Below, piece by piece: positions 1 to 8,640 of a stretch of DNA of 64,000 nucleotides; positions within the stretch are counted from its first letter, which is position 1; each line of letters opens with the position of its first letter. The notes beneath the pieces are model-generated. The model made no database searches. It saw only the letters and a program-made list of their open reading frames with translations, and was not told where the DNA came from. The DNA is taken from contig NC_083507.1 in NCBI RefSeq assembly GCF_032362555.1, forward strand, positions 8,931,001 through 8,995,000. The letters are read 5' to 3'. A program made the position numbers and the translations under genes. Source of the stretch: Amyelois transitella (lineage: Eukaryota > Arthropoda > Insecta > Lepidoptera > Pyralidae).

Positions 1-486
1 ACCCATGCTTCTGAGCTGTTTGAGCCTATTTTAATTAAATTAAACGTCATCATTTTCACATTTAAAAAACCCTCAAAAACTACATCACAGCAGACCAATA
101 CTACAAAAAGAAATTAAAACTAAACATGTAAATAAATGTCTGAAAAATAAATTATTTTTCTAGTATCAAGATCAAGTAAAGTGGTACAGAGTTGTCGAGA
201 TAGCTCAGCTGAATGAATTTTGACCTCTGAATCTTACGCGTAGCTTTTCCGCCGGCCGGGGTGATATGACGTATTTAGGATCGTGGATTCTGATACTTTT
301 ATTTTTTTTCGTTCTTTCTGAAATATGAACCGATATTTTTCTTTTAACGTTTTTAAATATCCTTTGATGAGTACACTTAACAGTTAAATTTATGCAGTTG
401 AATTAAAAGTCACCCTGTATAGGTACAGATAAAGTAAATAGGTTTGTAGTTGGGTTTGTAATAAATCTGTGATGTAAATAAAAACA
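1..486. other. Intergenic sequence 3' of RNASEH2B
   Basis: I see no gene here. The sequence is AT-rich apart from a short GC patch near 240-265. A tRNA-like stretch at about 197-215 (an A-box-like tagctcagctg) has no convincing B box. Nothing else is supportable. Confidence 0.5.
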
Positions 487-492
487 TTTATT
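487..492 (-). terminator. Polyadenylation signal overlapping the RNASEH2B stop
   Basis: On the minus strand the stop codon and an AATAAA hexamer overlap as TAATAAA (stop 493-491, hexamer 492-487). No other AATAAA lies close downstream. If this signal is used, the 3' UTR is only about 20-30 nt. Confidence 0.5.
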
Positions 493-2487
493 AGGCTATT
501 TTATTTGTAAAAAAGGATGATATTGTTTTCGTTCCACTGGCAGCTTTTTGCCGCGCCTTTTCTTTGGCTGTCAATGTTTTTTGTTTCTTGGTTTCAGTGG
601 AGTTAGAATTATTTAGTGCATTTTCTATGTCCTCACTTTTTTCATGTTGACATTTGAGTTTTTTATGGACATTTAAATCGGATGCATCCGATTTTCGCTT
701 GTTTCCAACAACTTCAATTAGATCAGGTTTAAAATCAAACTGCTTCTCAAGTAGTTCAACAAGATCGTCTTGAAGATATTCAGACACTATTCCAAGGGCA
801 TATCGTAAATAAAATTCTGAAAAATAGAATTTATAATCAATAAATAAAATATAAGGTTACTAACAATAAAAAAAAATTAGTTTACTAACATAGGTCATGG
901 CCAGGTACTATCAGTAATGATTTCATATTGTTATTATTTTATACAGTATGTTCATTAAATAGTAAGTTGGCCCTTGTTATCACTAAGTAATTTAACAGGT
1001 TGATAAAGTTTAAAAATCCTGGCTTCCACCTACATTACTATATAAGCTGGCTTGTTTGAATGTAAATATTACATTTATCATTAGAAGAAATGCTCATCTG
1101 TATGAGAAAAACAGGAATACTGTAGTGCAAGTGGTACTGTGGGGAAAACCTAGTACCTATAAAATATAAATTTAACAAGTTCCTGATTGTAAAAAGTGAA
1201 GTAAGTTCTGCTTATTACAATAATATAAATTTGTTTATACCTTCATCTACTTTATTATTAGATAGATTACTGGCCACAAATGTAGCAGACACAGCTCCAG
1301 AAGTGACATGAATGTTTTTTTCCCTCAAAACATTGCTTAGTTTACGTACTCTTGTTTCGAGCCAATTAAGAGTCTTTTCCTCATTGTATTTATATGCTTT
1401 CATGTCTGGCGGCCCCTGGAAAAACAAGGATTTAATAAGGAAATATGCACTGATTTCATTTGAACTATGTAACTTTATTATTTTATTAATTTCATTAATA
1501 CCTATTTATGACATACAAATAGAAATGTACATGATAATGATTTTTTTTACAGGACAAACAACACAGATTGCTTAAAGTAAGTTTGGAATTTACAAATTGT
1601 TTCTACTAAAATTAAATAGCTTTGTACTGTCTGTGTGACTTATGTTCAAAAATAATAATATAACCTTCAGCAACTTTTTCATTATATTTTTTGATTAGCA
1701 GGCATTACATTGGGCAATGGTAAAATTAAATAAACAAAACAATGTTACCTTTAAATCACCAATCATATCTAAGCTTGGAATAAAATGAGTTATCCTATCA
1801 TATCCTTTTTCTGATAATAGATCTTCTAAGGGCACAGCCCTGGTACTACACTGTTCCTTCAATCGGGGTAGCACTGGAAATAATATTAGAGGGTACTATA
1901 CATAGTTTACTACAGCTTAAAGGATATATGTTAAGTGTTAGACACAAGAATAAATACTGTTAACTTGCTGTAAACACATAAAGTATACCTAGAAATAATG
2001 GATTGATGGGTGTCATCATTATGAAACTTCCATCTGATTTTACTGTTTCTCCGATCAACCAAGAACGGTAGGGTTCACTGAATGTGACCGCTTCATATAT
2101 CTTGCTGTTCTCTTTGTCTAAACAGAATTTAGCTGGATTGCCAGTCCCTGGGTGTGGCAATGTCACAATAGTAAAATTATCGTTGTCTCGAACAGATTCT
2201 GTAAACACGATGTTGATGTAAAATGTTAACACACAAGGGGTATAAGGAAGATAATCCCATGGTATACAAATAAATATAATTAAGTACATATCTCCAAGAA
2301 AGAGCCAAAACTTTTAACTAAAAATTAAAGTTATTTTTAACTGCTTCTATCATATTCACATTGATTTATTTATGGAGTACAGACTTTTTAATAGCAAAAT
2401 CCATGAACTCTCAATTCGTTTACACGATGTTTCAGATGAAACATGAGCTTCTGATTTGGCCTTCGATTTCTTGGATCTTGTAGCCAT
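491..2487 (-). CDS. RNASEH2B: Ribonuclease H2 subunit B
   Basis: This is the accessory subunit of the trimeric nuclear RNase H2, which removes ribonucleotides from DNA and degrades RNA:DNA hybrids. The exons I infer on the minus strand are 2487-2385, 2198-1989, 1873-1749, 1415-1241 and 816-491. All have GT/AG borders and the phases join to give 312 aa, the length I recall for the human protein. Residues 1-34 are basic (MATRSKKSKAK). Next come the barrel strands, with SWLIGETVKSDG and TPINPLFL around residue 100. A winged-helix part carries MKAYKYNEEKTLNWLE (about 151-166) and YLRYALGIVSEYL (about 207-219). A lysine-rich tail follows, ending in KTISSFFTNKIA. That end fits the PIP-box spacing I-x-x-F-F seen in the human protein, so PCNA binding is likely. 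The upstream AG at 817-818 was chosen for exon 5 because it restores the conserved RYALG segment. The gene is divergent from RFC4. Confidence 0.93.
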
Positions 2488-2828
2488 GACAATATTAATA
2501 TTAAATTTAAATATACAACAAAATTGAAACAACTTGAAAATTCACATCACATATCATCACCGCGCCAAAAAGCCCATTTATTGCAATTTGTTCGTTCTTG
2601 ATATTTGTGGTGATTGTCAAAGTCATTTAATAGTAACGCGCCAATGTCAAATAAAATTGTTTTTTTTCAGGGCACACGCAGCATTGATAAAAAAAATTGA
2701 CAAATTAAAGTTTATGTCATGTTAGTGACAGTTCATTTTGTCAGTGTCAGAGTGTCTATCAGTCGGTCGCATTATTGGTTTTAGTTTCGCGGTTTTAATT
2801 TCAATTGTTTTTTTTTTTGGTTTAAATT
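2488..2828. promoter_or_regulatory. Bidirectional promoter between RNASEH2B and RFC4, with E2F-like sites
   Basis: The two start codons lie 341 bp apart and head to head, so both 5' UTRs and core promoters must fit in this space. Three E2F-type octamers are visible: TTTGGCGC on the minus strand at 2562-2569, ATTGGCGC on the minus strand at 2638-2645, and TTTCGCGG on the plus strand at 2785-2792. E2F control of replication genes is established in animals. That these sites are used is inference. Confidence 0.6.
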
Positions 2829-5817
2829 ATGCAAGCCTTTCTTAAAACTGGTAAAATATCAGCGGCAGACAAACCTTCATCGTCTGGCGTAAAGACCACC
2901 TCCAAAAAGAAACCACCTGCACCATGGGTTGAAAAATAGTAAGTTATTGTAAATATTTATAGGTACCTCGATTAGATTTGCAAGATTATATCCTATCACT
3001 AAAGAATAGGACCACTCCATACCTCTTTCCATTGATGTCGTAAAAGGCGACTAAGGGAAAGGCAAATAAACGGGATTCTTGTAGGCGAGGCTAGCAACTT
3101 GTCCCTCTATATATCTCAGCCTTTTCAAGACTGTTAGCTCTTTCTAATGGACTGTAGACGTGCCTGAGGGCCCATATTCAACTGTTAACGTCCTATGGCT
3201 GATATGATGTTGATATGTATGTATTATTTATCTTGCTATTTCTACTTTTTAGCCGGCCGAAAACAATTGATGATATTGTAGACCAAGGAGAAGTGGTGCA
3301 AGTACTGAGAGAGTGCTTGTCAGGTGGCGATTTGCCACATCTTTTGTTTTATGGACCTCCAGGCACAGGAAAAACAAGTGCAATCCTTGCAGCGGCACGA
3401 CAACTGTTTGGAGATATTACAAGAGATAGAGTTCTAGAATTGAATGCATCAGATGAACGAGGTATTCAAGTTGTTAGAGATAAAGTGAAAACCTTTGCAC
3501 AGATGACTGTCAGCAGTACAAAGCCTGAGTAAGTTGATCTTTTTATTATTTTTTATTGTAGTAGCCGTCTTTCATGTGTATACTAAGTTCAAGCTAAATT
3601 GATATCAAACAATTATTGATGGCAAGACTATTAATTCTCACAGCACTGTCATATAATATTAACCTGGAGAAAACAGTTATTTCAGAATTCTTTGCTTTTA
3701 TATAAATTATTTGATTTTCAAAAAAATTGTCTACATGTATAATATTATTTCAGTGGTCAACCATGTCCTCCATACAAACTTGTTATTCTGGACGAGGCAG
3801 ATTCCATGACAAATGCTGCCCAAGCTGCCCTTCGCCGCACAATGGAGCGTGAGACTCGGACCACCCGTTTCTGCCTGATTTGCAATTATGTCTCGAGGAT
3901 CATCCCTCCAATTACCAGCAGATGTTCCAAATTTAGATTTAAACCACTGGCTAGAGACAATGTTATCAAAAGGTAGGTATATTAAATAAAGGTATATTAA
4001 AAGAATAAAATTAAACTGAAGTAATATTCTGAATTCCATCATATAGCCATACAGCTGATTGTGGATTTCAGTCTTTTCATGAATGTTGGCTCTGTCTACC
4101 CCGTAAGGGAAAATATGTTTGTATGTACATAGTTATACATTAAGGAGAAAGGAAAAATGGAGTAAGATTTATCACTCAGTGGTATTTAGAGAAGACAACA
4201 GGCGAAAAGGAAGGCCACTAGAGTGATAATATAATTATACAAAGGATTTTGTTACTAATGAACTTAGTAAGGAAAGAGTAAGTTATAAAATTGTTATGAA
4301 TGTTGAAATATGGCACATGATAAAATTCAAATTACTGGTCTATATAAAATGTACTGATTATAATAAAATGATCAAACAAATTTTTTTCACATTTTAATTT
4401 AATTCTCTGTGATTCTTGGCAATTTAGAATAGGACCTCTCCATCTCTTTCACATGTATGTCAACTAAGGGAAAGGCTTAGAAATTTGGAATTCTTCTTTT
4501 AGACTTCCTGTCACTATTTCAATTCCATCATTATATCCATATACAGCTGAACATGGCCGTCCGGTCTCTTCAAGATTTGTGGCCTCTGTCCTGTGTGTGT
4601 TCCTCGTAAGGGATGAATGCGTGACTATATGTATGTATATTAAATTTCATTACAGATTGCGTGAGATCTGTGAAGCAGAAGGAGTAGATGTGGGCGAGGG
4701 CGAGGTTTTGCATAAAGCAGTTGATACTTGTGAAGGAGACCTGCGACGTGCCCTGACTGCATTGCAGTGCTGCCAGCGGTTGCTGGGGAAAATAACAGAT
4801 GAAGGTCTCATTGAGGTGCGCTGTTTTTTTTTTACATTCAAATTATTTTATGCTTCACATGGTAATGCCAGTACCTACATACTTATTGAAGTTTATTCAT
4901 CTTGATTCCGGAGGTTTTTTGTTTATTTTTCATAATTTTTCTCTCTCATGCGTTTTTTTGATCTGTTTAGAAGTTTTTGCGTGAAACAGTAACCAATAAA
5001 CATACTCAAACTTAAGCATTTATAATATTCAACTACTACTATTACTAGTACTAGTAGTACTATTCAATAGTATAAACAAAATATTTTTCACAGGTGACTG
5101 GTTTAGTGCCTGAGAAACTGGTGAATGAGTACCTTAGTGTCAATAATTATAGCGAACTCGAGAAGTTTGTGGAAAAGTAAGTTCATTTCTATTTATTAAA
5201 AAGTAAATAATAATATATAATTGAAAATAATATCATCCCTCTACTCGGGCGTTAGAACCGGTTGTATTTGAACCAACAGTGAACTTTGGAGGGGAGTCAT
5301 GATCGAGCCGATTACGATGTTTTTCTCACCACAAGAACATCGTTTATCGATTGCTGATTGACGTGACTTAGTCAAAGAGTCATTTATATGTCAAAGATGC
5401 GATAGGATTTTACCCTGTGTCGTTCAGGGGGTTGATTCCCATATATTGTTATGACATTTCCTTTTTCTATCTCTTTGTTTAACTTTAAAGATAAAGTGAG
5501 AGGGAAGTAAAGATTTGCCTTGTCAATGTTCATGATATAGACGAATAAGAAAATATTTTATATACGCTCTCTTTTATTTATCTAACTGTATTTAAACATT
5601 GTTTCATAGTTTCCTAATGGAAGCGTACTCCGCCTCTCAACTGCTGGAACAACTGAGCGCAACGGTCATCACCGCGGGGCACCTCACCAACAAGCAGAAA
5701 TGCGTCATCAGCGAAAAGCTGGCTGTTTGCTCTCATCGCCTACTAGATGGCGGCGCTGAGTTCATGCAACTAACAGACCTGGGCTGTACCATTATCATGG
5801 CGAATAATAACCCTTAA
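2829..5817 (+). CDS. RFC4: Replication factor C subunit 4 (clamp loader AAA+ ATPase)
   Basis: This is a small subunit of the RFC pentamer, which uses ATP to load the PCNA ring onto primer-template DNA. The exons I infer are 2829-2938, 3253-3528, 3754-3972, 4656-4815, 5094-5176 and 5610-5817. All have GT/AG borders and join to 351 aa, near the 363 aa I recall for the human protein. The N terminus [11 protein letters not shown] is the typical RFC4 start. [15 protein letters not shown] leads into the AAA+ domain. Walker A is GPPGTGKT (71-78), Walker B is VILDEAD (139-145), and the RFC-box SRC is at 184-186. The C-terminal exon encodes the helical collar used for pentamer assembly. The SRC arginine acts in trans as a finger in this family. 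The gene is divergent from RNASEH2B. Introns 1 and 3 carry family B repeats, and two decayed copies of the last exon follow the gene. Confidence 0.96.
3005..3224 (+). repeat. Family B retroposon in RFC4 intron 1
   Basis: This is a near-complete copy. It starts at aggaccactccat, passes gtcgtaaaaggcgactaaggg and a tcaagactgttagctc segment, and ends in an ATGTATGTAT tail. It lies on the gene strand. Its tail stops 28 nt before exon 2, so the branch point of intron 1 probably lies in or next to the element. Confidence 0.8.
4044..4135 (+). repeat. Family B 3' fragment in RFC4 intron 3
   Basis: The segment has the family B 3' half: an atacagctgattgtgg-like stretch, a cagtcttttca segment, ggctctgtctaccccg and a short GTATGTA tail. 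The 5' half is missing. A second, longer copy follows at 4427-4640 in the same orientation. Confidence 0.65.
4427..4640 (+). repeat. Family B retroposon abutting the RFC4 exon 4 acceptor
   Basis: This is a diverged but full-span copy, from ataggacctctccat to a TATGTATGTATA tail. It lies on the gene strand and ends 15 nt before exon 4 (acceptor AG at 4654-4655). The host sequence between tail and exon is only taaatttcattacag. The element must therefore supply the branch point for intron 3. Confidence 0.75.
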
Positions 5818-5859
5818 AATTTAAAACAAGTTATTTTTGCTAAGTGGAAGTTTGTACTG

Positions 5860-5865
5860 AATAAA
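5860..5865 (+). terminator. RFC4 polyadenylation signal
   Basis: AATAAA lies 42 nt after the RFC4 stop codon and before the first degenerate copy of the last exon. Confidence 0.65.
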
Positions 5866-5899
5866 CAATGTTAAAATTATTTGCAATCTGGCATCTTAT

Positions 5900-6060
5900 A
5901 CATATATCTCACCAATAAGCAGAAATGAGCGTACTTTTGCCAGTTTCACATTGGCTGCAAGATGGCGCTGAGTTCATGCAACTATGGACCTAGGCTGTAC
6001 TATCATCATGGCAAAAAAGAACACTTATTTTAAAAAAAGTCAACAACATTTTGTCGAATA
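5900..6060 (+). pseudogene. Decayed tandem copy 1 of the RFC4 last-exon end
   Basis: The segment repeats the end of the RFC4 terminal exon. It holds ctcaccaataagcagaaatg (exon: ctcaccaacaagcagaaatg, from 5684), then gatggcgctgagttcatgca and tatcatcatggc. A part matching the exon's aaaagctggctgtttgctct is missing, and the frame is broken. It has no acceptor site of its own that I can see. The start caccaa occurs at 5685, 5910 and 6128, so the period is about 220 bp. Confidence 0.8.
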
Positions 6061-6109
6061 CAAGTATATATTGAAAAATAAATTTTGTTTTTGAAATTCT
6101 TGGAACAGT

Positions 6110-6290
6110 CTTCCTCTTATATAATCTCACCAATAATCATAAATCACTGAAAAGCTGGCTGTTTGCTCTCATAGTCTGCTGATGGAGGCGCTGAATTCAC
6201 GCTATTGACAGACCTAGGGTGTACCATCATCATGGCGAAAAATAATCCTTAAACATTAAAATAAATTATTAAACATGTCTTAATTGAAGT
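6110..6290 (+). pseudogene. Decayed tandem copy 2 of the RFC4 last-exon end
   Basis: This is a second partial copy. It keeps gaaaagctggctgtttgctc, which copy 1 has lost, then aggcgctgaattca and gacctagggtgtaccatcat, and it ends near a taaaataaatta stretch. The frame differs from the gene and the start of the exon is absent. Because it keeps sequence that copy 1 lost, it did not arise by simple re-duplication of copy 1 in its present state. Confidence 0.8.
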
Positions 6291-6344
6291 CTGTTCTATA
6301 TAAGTGATATTGTGGTAAAATTGCAACAAACAAAGTGTGAAGGA

Positions 6345-6430
6345 AGTGTGCAAGATCGTGGCAAGTGGAAAAAGGGTAGTCTCTGCCTATCCCTCCGGGA
6401 AAGAAGCGTGATTTTATGTATGTATGTACC
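6345..6430 (+). repeat. Family A LINE 3' end
   Basis: The fragment reads caagatcgtggcaagtgg, tagtctctgcctatccctcc and gattttatgtatgtatgta. Families A and B are described under 53625-53850 and 50478-50702. It marks the end of the RFC4 duplication zone. Confidence 0.75.
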
Positions 6431-7439
6431 ACAATAATGGAAATTATTTTTAGACCATATACAAAGGAAGTGAGAAATCTTACACCCAACCCAGTGAAAG
6501 GTTGTGCCCAATTATATTATTTTATAACAAAACTCAACAGCCGTCACTTACATGTAGATCTTATTGATCTTTTCTAATGCCAAATTTGATGATGATGCTT
6601 GAACGAGAGATAGGGCGAACAAAATCTGTTTCTTACTACATTGTCTACGATAAATACATCTGATGTATAAGAAAGACATAAAATATCAATGGAAAATTGT
6701 TTTATATAAATCACTCCATTGGATAAAAAAAAAATATATGATCACCATATGAAAATATTAAGGAGATATTGCATGCCAATTTTACAACAAATAAAAAAAA
6801 TAATCCAGACATACAAATAAGTCTCCAATGTGATAAAGAAACTTTAGTATAGAAAGAAAAAAAGATGCACCACAGAAATCAGAATATTATTAGCTTTCAC
6901 TGTACCCTGAAGATAAAGGTGATGGAAGCTTAAAAAAAACTGATTTGAACAAAATATGGTATTGGTAACCAACTATAGAACATGAAGAGAGAAACACAAA
7001 TGAAGGGAATTAATTTTGAAACCAATTTCTCCTGGGGTAGGTAAGTGATACTTATTCCTTGTGTTTCTTACATAAGTATATCGAAACCGAAGAAACATTA
7101 TAATATTTTGCAGTGGGTATAATATTACTAATGACAGTGAAAGAGCAGCGAACAATTTTTTTCTATAGGTATTCCGTTCTTGTAAGTACCATAAAATTTT
7201 ATTTTTTTGGTCTTTGTGTGTTAATGTGTTGAACATGGATATTGTAAAGACAATTTTGTATCTGATAGGTTTTTCTCAATGTACCTATCTAATTTATGTT
7301 TAATTTATATTTTAGTTTCTTAGTTACTGCATTATCATGGTAATTTTTTCATGTTGAAGAAATTATTTTTATCATTAAACTCTAATTGTGATGAATGTGT
7401 TTTATATCTAATTTGCATTTGTGCTTTGTCTTCAAGTAA
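6431..7439. other. AT-rich intergenic DNA
   Basis: I see no gene, RNA or repeat that I recognise here. The short reading frames on both strands lack any family resemblance. Confidence 0.5.
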
Positions 7440-7887
7440 ACTTATAGTACAATCGAGTGTACGTAGCAACGCCATCGCCATGTCAGTTTACGCGCGCGTT
7501 CATTTCACTTCCGCTGTCGGTTGAACGGACGGGCGAGTAGGAACGAAAGAATATAACGTTCTTATAGAAAAGATAATATCTTGGCGGAGCGTGAGCGCGC
7601 GCTCCCCTCCACGTCACGGTTTGCGCGCGCTTAGCCGCCATTGGTCGAGCGCGCCCCTCCCGCTGTCCCCCGCCGCCGCACGCGCAGCGTCTTTCCCTGA
7701 TTTCAAATCTCGACCGTTTATTTCGTAGTGAGCAGCCGAAGCGCGTGCGTGTCGCTCCGCGCGCTCTTATTCGGTCTGATTGTTTAAAAAACACAGCAAC
7801 GTGCTCGTGAACGGTTCGGTGGTATGACGCGACATCGCGGACGATAAGTGCGTGCAGTGCTAGCGAGGCGGCGCCGTAGCGAGAGGT
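7440..7887 (+). promoter_or_regulatory. GC-rich region upstream of the miR-279 hairpin, candidate pri-miRNA promoter
   Basis: The base content jumps from AT-rich to strongly GC- and CpG-rich, with many GCGCGC runs, across about 450 bp. It ends at the miRNA stem. No coding frame here resembles a protein. The minus-strand frame at 7483-7890 is rich in Arg and Ala only because of base composition. The promoter role is inferred from composition and position. Confidence 0.4.
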
Positions 7888-7966
7888 CAATTTCTTTCGA
7901 TGAGTGGAGGTTTAGTGCATGTTTTTCCACATCATGACTAGATCCACACTCATCCATGGAAGTTGC
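7888..7966 (+). ncRNA. mir-279: microRNA precursor mir-279
   Basis: The mature 3p arm spans 7935-7956, 22 nt starting TGACTAGATCCACAC, the miR-279 family sequence with seed GACUAGA. The start of the 5p arm is near 7899-7921 (atgagtggaggtttagtgc). It pairs with the 3p arm through gatgagtg opposite cactcatc and gcatg opposite catg. The lower stem extends through caatttcttt (from 7888) opposite tggaagttg (to 7966), and the loop is about 12 nt (tttttccacatc). In flies miR-279 shapes CO2-neuron fate, circadian output and border-cell signalling. Roles in this species are inferred. No second family member (such as miR-996) was found nearby. Confidence 0.93.
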
Positions 7967-8640
7967 GTGGTTCGTCGGCGGCGTGGGATAGCGGCGGATG
8001 CGGGGCGCGGCTTCGAGCCCGGTGATTACCAGGTGTCATTACGGCGGTAATGATACGTTAGCGCGCAGGTACCGGCCGAGCGTCTACCTGCGCAAGCAAA
8101 TGAAAAAATGTCATTTAGATACACTTCGCGCCGGTTAACTATTGCTTATTCAGAGTGAGTTTTTGCCGAAGTTTTTCATCATTTCTGAAGGTAAATGGAC
8201 GTTTTTTGACTCACGAACACGGTTTCATTTTCGAGTCGGCACAACGTCTCAGTCGTTGAGATTATCGACGCATTCCCAAATATTAACGTGCGGGGAGTCG
8301 GCGGGGCGAGGGGCAAGGAGCGGCAGATAGCGGCGCAGGCGCATCTGCTCCTTCTGAGAAAGGCCATTGTGGCGGTCCCTAGCTAGTGGTCAGTGCGGTG
8401 ACGTCACGGGCCGGGGCCGACAACCTTTCCCGTCTTTGCTCTGATGTATATCGTCAAGTTATGCCGATGTTTTTGCATCAAGCTGTTAATTATAAACTTT
8501 GTCGCTCGTTACCTAGCCAGTTTTGCTAGAGTTGCAACACTTGCGTAATGCACTCTTTGTTTTATCAAACGCATGGCGTAATTGCGATTATTTTTTCAGA
8601 GTATACTTAAGTACTAGTATAAGTAGCTGCAGTTCATGGT
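7967..8640 (+). promoter_or_regulatory. GC-rich DNA after miR-279, with a perfect CRE palindrome
   Basis: GC-rich patches continue at 7970-8080 and 8280-8430. TGACGTCA, the full CREB/ATF palindrome, lies at 8399-8406. A short inverted repeat (tcattacggcggtaatga) lies near 8036-8053. The block could be pri-miRNA sequence, an enhancer or a second start site. No protein frame is convincing. Confidence 0.35.

Noticed and set aside
190..260. A tRNA or SINE head near 197-215
   Set aside because: There is an A-box-like tract but no B box or SINE body.
4579..4905. Frames running through RFC4 exon 4 and its flanks as a separate gene
   Set aside because: The coding signal is exactly RFC4 exon 4 (4656-4815). 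The rest is intron and family B repeat.
5900..6290. Alternative last exons of RFC4
   Set aside because: The copies lack the exon start and an acceptor, and their frames are broken. They lie beyond the AATAAA at 5860.
7483..7890. A 135-aa minus-strand reading frame over the GC-rich block before miR-279
   Set aside because: Its Arg/Ala-rich content reflects GC-rich DNA. It has no family resemblance and overlaps the miRNA stem region.
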